From the NCBI RefSeq assembly GCF_000003815.2, contig NC_049985.1:3864157-3928156 (forward strand): DNA of 64,000 bases. The letters are read 5' to 3'. Of the stretch, positions 12,537 through 22,657 are shown one piece after another. The notes below the pieces were generated by a model that made no database searches, was not told the DNA's origin, and saw only the letters and a list, made by a program, of their open reading frames with translations. Within the stretch, counting starts at the first letter, position 1, and the number at the start of each line of letters is the position of its first letter. The DNA comes from Branchiostoma floridae (taxonomy: Eukaryota; Chordata; Leptocardii; Amphioxiformes; Branchiostomatidae). The translations under genes were made by a program, and so were the position numbers.

Positions 12537-13599
12537 AGCCCCGGTCACAAGAATCGTACGATTGACTGCGATGGAGGTTTTATGCGCGGCATAAGCGCAG
12601 TACGTCGTAAGTCGGGGAAGAATCGGAAGCAATGGTTTAAATATATGAAGCCGTGGTCACAAGGATCGTAGTGCATCGTACGATGAGGTCATTAGAGCGT
12701 ATTTGCGTCAATCGCAGGTAAATCATAGTAAATCCGGGAGCCTCCTATGACGAAAATAGGACTGAAATGGATTTTGAACATGTTCAAAATTTTGCTATCG
12801 TCGTAAGATTTTATTTGCCCCCAAAGCAGACTTCATTACGGCAATTTTTGTCTACTGATGAGGTTTTAGATTTATGAATTTTTAGCATGTTGTGATGGTT
12901 TCAGTTTTCCCTGATATTGTCGATATTGACGAAAAGGGAAAATATATCAGTCGCAACTGCCACAATCGCAACCAGAGAACAGCGCGCCCCGCACAGGTGA
13001 TGCAGACAATTGTTTGATCGCTTCATGCACGTGAGTTGATGATTAGATCAAATCTCAGCTCTCGTCGGTCTTGGGTCAGTTTACCATAATCGTAATAACC
13101 ATGGGGACAACTCAAACATAAAGGCAGGCTCTATGAGTCGGAAATATATATGATATAATGCTTATGATATGATTTTTGTATGATGGCATCTTTTTGTTGA
13201 AAGCATATCATGATACAATATTCGAAAGAGCCTGACACGTAGAGCCGGCAAGCAGGCCAAGATAACCATACCAGTACTCACGCTTGATTTGAACTTTTGC
13301 TTGTAATCATGGTCTTTTTTAATTTATTTTTACAGTTAAAGATATTATAGGAAGGTATTCAACAGCTATGTCCACATTTTGTTGGTTAAAGAAGCACAAA
13401 AACGGTCAGACGGCTATACAGAAGAGACACAAGTGAAAAATCGTACGACGCTGGAAAAATTTTGAACACCATCCGATGCTCTGCGATGCTCTGCGATGGC
13501 TGATTTTGCTTACGATTTAGCTGCGATCCACTGTGATCATCGTGCGATAGGCGTAATATGCCATCGCAAGGACGTCGTACGATTCTTGTGACCGGGGCT
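12537..13599. mobile_element. Harbinger-like nonautonomous TIR element, TSD TAA
   Basis: It begins AGCCCCGGTCACAAGAATCG and ends with the inverted copy; the first 25 bases of the two ends match. It is flanked by TAA on both sides. The paralogous spacers at about 18896 and 25120 carry the empty site (GCCTGCAGGTAACTTGTTAC) with a single TAA, which confirms element boundaries and target duplication directly. A three-base TWA target is typical of PIF/Harbinger. No transposase frame is visible in its 1063 bp. Confidence 0.85.
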
Positions 13600-13602
13600 T
13601 AA

Positions 13603-15509
13603 CCTGTCGTTACAGCTTGAGGAGCTTATTCTTATGTGTCGCTATATGCAAACATGGTACCTACACATGTACATGTAACGTTACGGTTTAACTAAGTTAC
13701 CTGTGATCTTACTTGATGACAGTAGCATGAAGAAGCAATAAACACAATGTTTTATATAGACAGAAAACCCATTATTCTCTAGAAAGGACCTCACATCAAG
13801 GATGTGCAATGTTTTCATCATTTCCCAGTGAATTTTTTTGCATGAACAGTACCGGTACGTATGGTAGGTCGGTATTTTCGACCGGTATCTTTATGATCTT
13901 CGCGGTACTATACCAGTACCGGGTACACACTACACACCCGTAGTTTCAGTTCATCTCCGAGCAGATGTTGGGATATGGGCGGCTCTCAAAACGGCATAGT
14001 GAGCATATGCGGGGAATGGGTATGACTATACCGATTGGTAACAAAGCCAAAGGACTGATATTTTGTTCCTGTTATTTCATGATCGTTCATATGAATGAAC
14101 ACAGCATCGTTTATAAGAAAACGCATAAGAAGGCAATATAGCCGGTGAAGACCACTGTTGAAATGTGGCAACGTCTACGAATAACGTTACCTGTTTTTCA
14201 AACACATTCATAAAAGTGATGAAAACGTAACGAAACACACACACACACACACAAACACACATACACACACACACATACACACACACACACACACACAAGT
14301 AAAGCTACAAGAACAGTAAACACTAAAGACTTGCCTGTAAGGCTGTATATGGCTTAGCGCTGTATGCATGATACGCCGCCTAGCCCTGGCCTGCTGAAGT
14401 ACACGCCATACCTATATTACTTCGCCTTTTTGTGTTGATAGAGTCTATGGTTGGTAAATCTTATCTTTCAACTAGATTTTATTTTGACAACAGATCACAG
14501 TCTCGGCACCGTGATTAGTGCATGGCGTGTTAACACACCCTTTGCAACATTGCCTGTTTAGATGCTTTCGAAACACCTAGGATTTACTCTTCAGAGAGTA
14601 TCGCACGTATAATGCCGCAAATCCAACCTGCCATCGTCTGATTAAAGTAGGAAATGGGAAGATTCCGACATAAATGTCACGACAGACAGATATTGCTTTT
14701 GAGTGTACTGTACATTATCACTAATCCAACGTGCCAGCTGCCATTGCCTGTTTAATTTACTCATCCTTACTGAAGTGCATCAAATGAACCATTGACCAAT
14801 CACTCTTCCGTGTGCAGCCCTGCGTGGCGTCAGCACCGTGACTGGTACATGATGTAGACGTCGTAGTTTCCTTGTGCAGAAGATGGCCTTTAACGCCATT
14901 AAACATCTTTCTTTCCTTGAAAAATTTGCGTCACTTTTGAGATTTTTTTGTATGTTAAGACTTAAGAGCCTATATGAGGACCATGTAAGGGTAAAAGTTT
15001 TCCCAATTTGGTGAAAATTTGTTCAGTTCACCAATTGTGTTAGCATAAAGACATATCTGAGTACTGAGTAAGGTACCAGTACTTTATATGAATTGTAAGC
15101 CTTGCAATTGATTCATTGTATTTCAACATGCTCTCCTCTGGCCATCCCTAATCATGGCGTCAGCCCAGGAAGTGAGGAAGATCGTCACTGATGTCAAAGA
15201 CAGCTTCAGCTTTGGTTACGTTACCTACGACATTTGTATTCAAGATGTATTGGATTTCCTCTTTTGTAGGATCTTCTGAAGCAATGTCGGCTTTCAGACT
15301 TGTCACCTGTCGTAATTAGCATTAAAACTATTAAAACTAATGGAAGTGTGGAAGACTTGAGTGTTAAAGCAGTAAGCGGTTCAAACACAGCTGTAGATTA
15401 GTTATGATTATCTACTTTGAAGGACATTGGATCGCTCTTTTTGAGTGAATTCAAACTAAGACCAGTGTGACTTGCCTCCTGCTATTGTATGCTTAGCACG
15501 ACGAATCCA
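13603..15509. other. spacer 0 upstream of GPCR copy A
   Basis: No gene. Homologous to 20013-21834 and 26241-28053. Contains GGTACAGTACC-like motifs near 13840-13930 and the CA microsatellite listed separately. Confidence 0.6.
14236..14297. repeat. (CA)n microsatellite
   Basis: About 60 bp of nearly pure CA dinucleotides interrupted by AA and AT. The equivalent positions in the other spacers have much shorter CA tracts. Confidence 0.95.
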
Positions 15510-15515
15510 TATAAA
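15510..15515 (+). promoter_or_regulatory. TATA box of GPCR copy A
   Basis: TATAAA within CCATATAAACCAGC, 271 bp before the first ATG and conserved in copies B and C. No ATG occurs between the expected start site (about 30 bp downstream) and 15781, so an unspliced leader of about 240 nt is consistent. Confidence 0.5.
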
Positions 15516-15780
15516 CCAGCAAGATTATGATATCGTGACGATTGCGGAGACAGTTGCAGTTCGTTTAACATTATTGGCTTAATCCGAATCGTTGACAATA
15601 GGTGAGGTATCAACGTAGCTAAAGCACAGATTTCAAAGACAGGTGCACATCCATTGACTGTCCCTTTAAGTCAGACAGCCTTTCTCAACAGAGCTCTGTT
15701 CAACCGGGAGCCTCAGACGGATAGAGTCCATCAGCACAGACCTCCAACGACTGTCAGTACTAAAGTTGATCACCAAGTCC

Positions 15781-16374
15781 ATGTTCAACAGCAGCTCGGA
15801 CCCTCTACAGTTTCCCGGTGTGTTCAACAACAGCTCGGACCCTCTACAGTTTCCCGACATGTTCAGGAACAGCTCGGATCCTCTACAGTTTCCTGACGCG
15901 TTCAACAGCAGCTCGGACCCTCTACAGTTTCCCGACATGTTCAGGAACAGCTCAGATCCTCTACAGTTTCCTGACGCGTTCAACAGCAGCTCGGACCCTC
16001 TACAGTTTCCCGACATGTTCAGGAACAGCTCGGATCCTCTACAGTTTCCTGACGCGTTCAACAGAAGCTCGGACCCTTTACAGTTTCCCGATATGTTCAA
16101 CAGCACCGGCTCGGACTCTCTACAGTTTCCCGATATGTTCAGGAACAGCTCGGATCCTCTACAGTTTCCTGACGCGTTCAACAGAAGCTCGGACCCTCTA
16201 CAGTTTCCCGACATGTTCAACAACACAAGCTCGGACTCTCTACAGTTTCCCGATATATTCAACAGCAGCTCGGACCCTCTACAGTTTCCCGATGTGTTCA
16301 ACAGCAGCTCGGACCCTCTACAGTTTCCCGATATGTTCAAGAACAGCTCGGACCCTGTGCAATTTCCTGAAGCA
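15781..16374 (+). repeat. 39-bp coding minisatellite, 15 units (copy A)
   Basis: Unit TTCAACAGCAGCTCGGACCC + TCTACAGTTTCCCGAYATG, with two 42-bp variants (FNSTGSDSLQFPDM and FNNTSSDSLQFPDI). Because the period is a multiple of three and the unit lacks stops, a second plus frame and a minus frame are also open across the array. Confidence 0.95.
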
Positions 16375-17532
16375 CCTACATTTGACAGCGTTTTTCACTG
16401 TTACTATTGGAACCTCGAACATACGAACATGTCCTTTCTACAGGCCAGGATGAACTGTGCCTCTTATGACGCTCCGTTTAGCACTAGTGGTAATAGGTGG
16501 CTTGGGAACTTTTTTGGGGCCATGGGGGTCTTTATGATCTTAGCCAATGTTTTGGTTCTGTTTAGCATCATCAGAACCCGGAAGCTCCACAAGGCCTTGT
16601 ATCTGTACATAGCCAACCTCGCTATGGCTGATCTACTACCAGGGGTACTACTGATTTGCTTGGCTTTTGGTCAGTTGGAACAGTACGGAGTGATTACTTC
16701 GTTACACATTTATGCCTGTATGTTGTTTACCCAGATGATATCGGCATCAGCTCTATCCTTGCTATCAATAGATTGTTACGTAGCTGTGAGACACCCTATT
16801 TTGTTCCACAACAACGTTTTCAGAGCCAAGCGTAATGCAAGTGTAGCAATTGTGTGTTCATGGGTCACATTGTCGCTGTGCGTCTTTTCATCTTCTATGG
16901 GTTGGAATTGTTTGTATAATCGCTCTTTCTCCACAGTAGACTGCTTTATGGTCCCCTTGGGGTATGTCATTTTTATCCTTTCTATAATGCTGTCCCTAAA
17001 TGTCGTCCTAATGTACACGAACATCAGTGTTTTTGTAAGCATCAAACGGCGTCAAAAGAAAAGACTTCGACAGTTCCGAGGAGGTGGGGCCCGATGGGCC
17101 GAAGCTAGAGAAGACCCTGGGACGACTGGAGGAAGGGAAGACCGCGATGCACAAGCACAAGACGAAACCCAAAGAAAATTCGACTCCAGCGCAAGGAAGG
17201 CAAGAACGGTGATGATCCTTGTGGCGCTGGCGTTCGTTTTCTGGCTACTGGGTTGTTCGGCTGTTTTGGTTGTTCGACATTGCTTCAAGAACAGAGATGT
17301 ATGCTCCATTTCAATGTCGACTTTTGCGAGCTGGTTGCCTTTCCTGGTGACGTTGAACTCCGCGCTCAACCCTTTAGCAAACATTATCCGCATGGCTGAC
17401 CTACGAAGTGCAGTCTGGCAGCAACTCACTGGTCCTTACCGTGGATGTTTCAACTGTTTGGCAAAATTTGGGAGGGAACAACAAGGCCAAATACAGCCTC
17501 CTCCCGGAGGCGGTTTAAACACAATAAGCTGA
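15781..17532 (+). CDS. class A GPCR, lysophospholipid/cannabinoid-like, repeat-rich ectodomain, copy A (583 aa)
   Basis: Intronless receptor. Residues 2-198 are 15 repeats of a 13-14-residue unit, F-N-S-S-S-D-P-L-Q-F-P-D-M, each with an N-X-S/T sequon. Seven transmembrane segments follow: TM1 about 243-266, TM2 LAMADL near 280, TM3 ending ID-CY at 331-333, TM4 353-372, TM5 391-420, TM6 476-498, TM7 512-537. The second extracellular loop has MGWNC (373-377) and a second Cys at 388, the internal-disulfide pattern of EDG/LPA/cannabinoid receptors; that family link is from loop and TM motifs, not a search. DRY is DCY, CWxP is FWLL, and NPxxY is NPLAN, so signalling may be atypical. C-terminal Cys556 and Cys559 could be palmitoylated. 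The start is the first ATG after the TATA box; a stop (TAA at 15667) closes the frame upstream. The ligand is unknown. Confidence 0.85.
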   Translation: MFNSSSDPLQFPGVFNNSSDPLQFPDMFRNSSDPLQFPDAFNSSSDPLQFPDMFRNSSDPLQFPDAFNSSSDPLQFPDMFRNSSDPLQFPDAFNRSSDPLQFPDMFNSTGSDSLQFPDMFRNSSDPLQFPDAFNRSSDPLQFPDMFNNTSSDSLQFPDIFNSSSDPLQFPDVFNSSSDPLQFPDMFKNSSDPVQFPEAPTFDSVFHCYYWNLEHTNMSFLQARMNCASYDAPFSTSGNRWLGNFFGAMGVFMILANVLVLFSIIRTRKLHKALYLYIANLAMADLLPGVLLICLAFGQLEQYGVITSLHIYACMLFTQMISASALSLLSIDCYVAVRHPILFHNNVFRAKRNASVAIVCSWVTLSLCVFSSSMGWNCLYNRSFSTVDCFMVPLGYVIFILSIMLSLNVVLMYTNISVFVSIKRRQKKRLRQFRGGGARWAEAREDPGTTGGREDRDAQAQDETQRKFDSSARKARTVMILVALAFVFWLLGCSAVLVVRHCFKNRDVCSISMSTFASWLPFLVTLNSALNPLANIIRMADLRSAVWQQLTGPYRGCFNCLAKFGREQQGQIQPPPGGGLNTIS

Positions 17533-18094
17533 GGGACTAAACATGACTAGATAATTTATGCGTAAGGGAATTGAATGTATACGTGTACGTTACGTCGCAG
17601 ACACACGTGCACGTGTAAGATCAAGAGCTCGAGACTAGATATTTGTCAGCAACCACTGTGGAAAGGAAATAAGTTTTGCAGACATGGACAAGCGCAACTG
17701 TGCAAGTAAGAAATGTGTCCTTTACGCACTTCATTGATTACTTTATACTACTACTCAAAGTGTTTTAATAATGTATTAATGTATGTTTTGAGGTAATGAA
17801 ACCAGCTATGTGTGTGCCGTTTCAACACATTTGAGAATCCTACTGCATGTACAATTTTTGGCCATTTATTCCTGTCGTATCACCGCTCTGTGAAAGTGTC
17901 TAAATCAGTACATTTTAAGAAAACGTATTCCTCTGGTCAGCGTAAAGTGAATACAACGAATTGTCGTGAATGCGTACGTAAGGGAAGCCTAACAATTGTT
18001 GAATGAACACTCATTGAATCTATTTCTGACGTTGGGCCCCACTGCAGACAGTGACACTGTCGCACCTGCGCCGAAAAATGGCTGAAAATGAATG
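17533..18094. other. 3' flank of GPCR copy A
   Basis: No further gene. Nearly identical to 23816-24360 and 30233-30795. Contains AATAATG near 17768 but no clear AATAAA close to the stop. Confidence 0.6.
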
Positions 18095-18126
18095 TAATGA
18101 TTTTCGCCAAATGTGACAGGGGTATA

Positions 18127-18330
18127 ACATAGGTCGTGCGACCGTGGTACGATTTTGATCCCATACGATTTTTAAGCAGACCGTGACAGAACGAACCACC
18201 GATAGGGATCCAAAACAGCATTTTGTCTACTAATACAGTTGAACTTTGCAGAAGACGTTCGTTTTTGTCCTCCAAATTGCCCGACATTAGCCATCGTACG
18301 ACGATCGCACGACCTATGTGACCGCGTCCT
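18127..18330. mobile_element. MITE with ACATAGGTCGTGCGA inverted ends, spacer 1 copy
   Basis: Begins ACATAGGTCGTGCGACC and ends GGTCGTGCGATCG...ACCTATGTGACCGCGTCCT (inverted). The left end lacks about 10 bases relative to the solo copy at 11598-11820. Inserted inside the LINE fragment; absent from spacer 0. Confidence 0.7.
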
Positions 18331-18478
18331 ACCGTGGTTAGATTCATTCTGCCACAATGAAATTAAAGATGAGCATCTCTTTATTATGAATTGTTCACGA
18401 TATGCAGACAAACGCTCAAAGCTTTTCACATGTCTTTCTGTCTGCTCGAAAGAATTTGATATTTCGCTAGATAAATAC

Positions 18479-18578
18479 NNNNNNNNNNNNNNNNNNNNNN
18501 NNNNNNNNNNNNNNNNNNNNNNNNNNNNNNNNNNNNNNNNNNNNNNNNNNNNNNNNNNNNNNNNNNNNNNNNNNNNNN
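18479..18578. other. assembly gap (100 N)
   Basis: Exactly 100 N, the usual placeholder for unknown size. The paralogous spacer 2 has about 39 bp between the same flanks (GCTAGATAAATAC and ATAGATAAATG), so the true missing sequence is probably short. Confidence 0.95.
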
Positions 18579-19073
18579 ATAGATAAATGTATTAAAGAAT
18601 GTTTAGACCTTGGAACCAATGGTATAAATGATACTCTAGACTCAACATGTTGATATATGGATACTATATGGATAGACACTCATTGTATACACTTGTTCGT
18701 TTACATAATATATAGTTGTAGCAGACCTCCTGAAAGTTGCTGTACTTTTGTTGTGTCAATAAAGATCTTGTAACGTCCAATTTGGGTCAGCTACATTTAA
18801 AAAATATTAGTTATCGTGCGAGCTTGAATTACAAAAAAAACTGATGAAATACGTGGTGTCGAATTACATATCAAATACGTCATGTGTGACGCCTGCAGGT
18901 AACTTGTTACAGCTTCAGGAGCTCATTCTGATGTGTCGCTGGATGGACACATGGTACCTACACCTGAATGATTTAGCTAAGTTACCCGTGATCTTACTTG
19001 ATGACAGTAGCACGAAGAAACAATAAACAATATTTTATACAGACAGAAAACCCATTATGCTCTAGAAGAGTAA

Positions 19074-20009
19074 AGGTCCACTCTCACTAAACTCGCGTCA
19101 CGCTTGCGTCGCTTCGGGGTTCGACAACGCAGACGTGACCCCGCGGCACTTAGAGGTGACGCGAGCGAACCTAGAGGTGACACAAGCGAACCTAGAGGTG
19201 ACACAAGCAAGCGCGACGTTTTTTTGGAAGTTAAAAAATAACGCAAGTGGCAAGATGCCCCAACAGTGACCCAAGAGTGACACAACAGTGACCCAAGAGT
19301 AACACAACAGTGACACAATAGTGACGCCAACATGCCTTCAACAGTATCAAGGTTATATTTTGTTTCTTTGGCACCAAGTATCAAAAGTAAACATCCTTTT
19401 ATTATTGAAAGCTATTTTGGATACATTTTAGATATCATTTTACAGCGGTGTTTGATTCAGTTATAACAGTGACCCAAGAGTAACACAACAGTGACACAAC
19501 AGTGACGCCAACATGCCTTCAACAGTGTCAAGGTTATATTTTGTCTATTCCCTATTAAAACGTAGGAAATATCAAGATTTTTTATTTGTGAAATTTGAAA
19601 ATTGTTCAATAAACCTATAAACACACACCATTACACATACTTGTTGCAAAACACATAAGCGATGGACTCAAATCTGGTATATGGTTCGTGTCCATTCATT
19701 TGGGTCACTTCTTTTACTATAAACGTCTTTCAAGGTTATCATATAACATAAGTAACATATTATGCATCATCACAAGGGAAATTATTTCGTTATAAATCTC
19801 ATTTTGAGGCATTTTCATCATTTTACAGTGATTTTCATACATTGACAACGCTGCGACTTCCGATAACCTGTTCATTTAGTCTAGAAACGCAACAGTGACG
19901 CAAGTAAGTGTGAGCGCAACAGAAAATCGGCGAAAATAACACAACAGTGACACAGTGAATGAACCCCGCAGCGACGCAAGCGTGACGCGAGTGTAGTGAG
20001 AGGGGGCCT
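19074..20009. mobile_element. Harbinger-like TIR element, ~49-bp TIRs, TSD TAA, spacer 1 copy
   Basis: Left end AGGTCCACTCTCACTAAACT + CGCGTCACGCTTGCGTCGC pairs with the right end at about 45 of 49 positions; TAA flanks both sides. The interior has direct repeats of ACAACAGTGAC(A/C)CAA near 19257-19330 and again at 19466-19520. No transposase frame. An identical insertion in spacer 2 shows it predates the last duplication. Confidence 0.85.
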
Positions 20010-20012
20010 TAA

Positions 20013-21834
20013 AGGACCTCACATTAAAGATGTGCCATGTTCTCATCCCTTTCCCGTGCAAATGTTTGTATGTACGTCTATCCAGGTACAGTACCGGCAC
20101 ATACTTTCAAATGTTTCTGACCGGTATCTTTATGATTTTTGCGGTACTGTACGTACCAGTATTGGGTACACATTACACACCCGTAGTTTCAGCTAATCTC
20201 CGAGCAGATGTTGGGATATGGACGGCTCTCAAAGACGGTATAGTGAGCGGGAAGGGGGTATGACTATCTTGCTTGGACGTCGCTTGGTAACAAAGGCCTG
20301 ATTTTTTGTTCCCTTTATTTCATGATCGTTTATAAGAAAATGCGTAAGAAGGCAATATGGTAAAGACCACTGTTGAAATGTGGCAACGTCTACGAACACC
20401 TTCAAAAACATTCATAAAAGTGAAAGCGGAACAAAACACACACACACACAGGTACTACAAGTACAAGAACAGTAACACTGAAAGACTGCCTGTATATGGC
20501 TTTTTGCTGTTTGTATGGTGCGCCGGCTATCCCTGGACTGCTGGAGTACACACCATATCTATGACTTAACCTCACTGTATTATCACACCCGTATCTATTC
20601 ATATGACATATTCAATTCTCGACCATTTTGGGTAATAGATACAAGTGAACCCTCCGCCTCTGAGTAAGTCCACTTATGATCCCTTCAAGCTCAAGCATGT
20701 GAGCTCGAAGTACTTACGTAAACGCCATCTTGTATTAACCATTGCGAAGCAATACCACCTGTATGTTTGATAGAGTTTATGGTAGGCAAACGTTATCTTT
20801 CAACTAGATTTTCTTTTCATAATTAACGGATCACAGAAATTTGGACTTGCCTCGGAATAGTCTTGTTTTACCCAAAATCCGCTGAAAATTGCTTCCTAAC
20901 CTTAGGTTAGTGAAGTGCATCAAAGGGACCATTGGCATTGACCAATCACTCTTCCGTGTGCAGCCCTGCCTGGCCTCGGCACCATGATTGGTGCATGGCG
21001 TGTTAACATCGCTACAGCCTTTGCAACATTGCCTATTTCGATGCTTCCGAAACACCTAAGATTTCCTCTTCAAAGAGTATCGCATGTACAATGCCGCAAA
21101 TCCAACCTGCCATTTTCTGATTAAACTAGGAAATGGGAAGATTCTGACATTATTAGACATAAATGTCATGACAGCGAGATATTACTTGTGAGTGTATCGT
21201 ACATTATCACTAATCCAACTTGCCAGCTGCCATGGCCTGTTTAATCTACTCATACAGAGCTGACGTCATGGTTTCGTGTACGCCCTCATCTTTCTTCTGG
21301 GTTACATTGGAGACATTGTTGTGTTACAAGGAACATGTGGGATCCACGCTTTCCTAGTTTAGATGAAAATATGTTCAGTTCACCAGTTTTGTGGCGTAAG
21401 GACGTGGACAGATCCGAATTAGAGTAGTACTTTCGTGATCCTTAAGCCTTGTTTTAACACTGCCCTGTGTCCATCGAAAGCTATGATTTCAGCACAGGAC
21501 GTGAGGAAGGAAGAGATTATATAGACAACTCAGTTCAGCTTTGGTAACGTTACCAACGATTTTGTATTCAAAATGTACTGGATTTCCTGTTTTGTAGGAA
21601 TTCTATAGCATTGTCGGCTTTCAGACTTGTCACCTGTCGTAATTAGCATTCAAGATTAAAACTAATGGAAGTGTGGAAGACTTGAGTGTTAAAGCAGTAA
21701 GTGGTTCAAAGACAGCTGTAGATTAGTTATGATTATCTACTTTGAAGGACATTTGGTCGCTCTTTTTGAGTGAGTTGAAATTAAAGCCTGTGTGACTTGC
21801 TTCCTGTCATTGTATGCTCAGCACGACGAATCCC
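20013..21834. other. spacer 1 upstream of GPCR copy B
   Basis: No gene. Homologous to spacers 0 and 2; includes a GGTACAGTACCGGCAC motif near 20084 and a short CA tract at 20436-20452. Confidence 0.6.
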
Positions 21835-21840
21835 TATAAA
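21835..21840 (+). promoter_or_regulatory. TATA box of GPCR copy B
   Basis: TATAAA in CCCTATAAATCGG, at the same position relative to the gene as in copies A and C. Confidence 0.5.
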
Positions 21841-22105
21841 TCGGCGAGATTATGATATCGTGACGATTGCGGAGACAGTTGCTGTTCATTTAACATTATT
21901 GGCTTAATCCGAATCGTTGACAATAGGTGAGGTATCAACGTAGCTAAAGCACAGATTTCAAAGGCAGGTGCACATCCATTGACTGTCCCTTTAAATCAGA
22001 CAGCCTTTCTCAACAGAGCTCTGTTCAACCGGGAGCCTCAGACGGATAGAGTCCATCAGCACAGACCTCCAACGACTGTCAGTACTAAAGTTGATCACCA
22101 AGTCC

Positions 22106-22657
22106 ATGTTCAACAGCAGCTCGGACCCTCTACAGTTTCCCGGTGTGTTCAACAACAGCTCGGACCCTCTACAGTTTCCCGACATGTTCAGGAACAGCTA
22201 GGATCCTCTACAGTTTCCTGACGCGTTCAACAGCAGCTCGGACCCTCTACAGTTTCCCGACATGTTCAGGAACAGCTCAGATCCTCTACAGTTTCCTGAC
22301 GCGTTCAACAGCAGCTCGGACCCTCTACAGTTTCCCGACATGTTCAGGAACAGCTCGGATCCTCTACAGTTTCCTGACGCGTTCAACAGAAGCTCGGACC
22401 CTTTACAGTTTCCCGATATGTTCAGGAACAGCTCGGATCCTCTACAGTTTCCTGACGCGTTCAACAGAAGCTCGGACCCTCTACAGTTTCCCGACATGTT
22501 CAACAACACAAGCTCGGACTCTCTACAGTTTCCCGATATATTCAACAGCAGCTCGGACCCTCTACAGTTTCCCGATGTGTTCAACAGCAGCTCGGACCCT
22601 CTACAGTTTCCCGATATGTTCAAGAACAGCTCGGACCCTGTGCAATTTCCTGAAGCA
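22106..22657 (+). repeat. 39-bp coding minisatellite, 14 units (copy B)
   Basis: Four units before the 22262 ATG (one with an in-frame TAG) and ten after it. It lacks the FNSTGSDSLQFPDM unit of copy A. Confidence 0.95.

Larger units (their letters stand above)
18095..18770 (+). mobile_element. LINE 3' fragment, spacer 1 copy, split by a MITE
   Basis: Same fragment as 12030-12385. It is interrupted after GACAGGGGTATAAC by the MITE at 18127-18330 and resumes at TTCTGCCACAATGAAATTAA. It decodes to NEIKDEHLFIMNCSRYADKR and ends at GTCAATAAAGATCTTGTAAC. It also contains the assembly gap. Confidence 0.65.

Noticed and set aside
15766-15780. TTG at 15766 as GPCR start
   Set aside because: A non-ATG start is unlikely in an animal gene; the first ATG (15781) is in frame and conserved in copy C.
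15666-16340. Long minus-strand open frame across the GPCR repeat array (NISGNCRGSELLLN repeats)
   Set aside because: It arises because the 39-bp unit has no stop in that frame; it ends where the repeats end and has no other coding support. The same applies to the copies at 21991-22623 and 28210-29040.
15818-16453. Second plus-strand frame through the array (TARTLYSFPTCS repeats)
   Set aside because: Shadow frame of the same minisatellite; it does not continue into the receptor.
19055-19384. 109-residue minus-strand frame rich in CVTSRF and VTVGASC-like repeats
   Set aside because: Lies inside the TIR element and comes from its GTGAC direct repeats.
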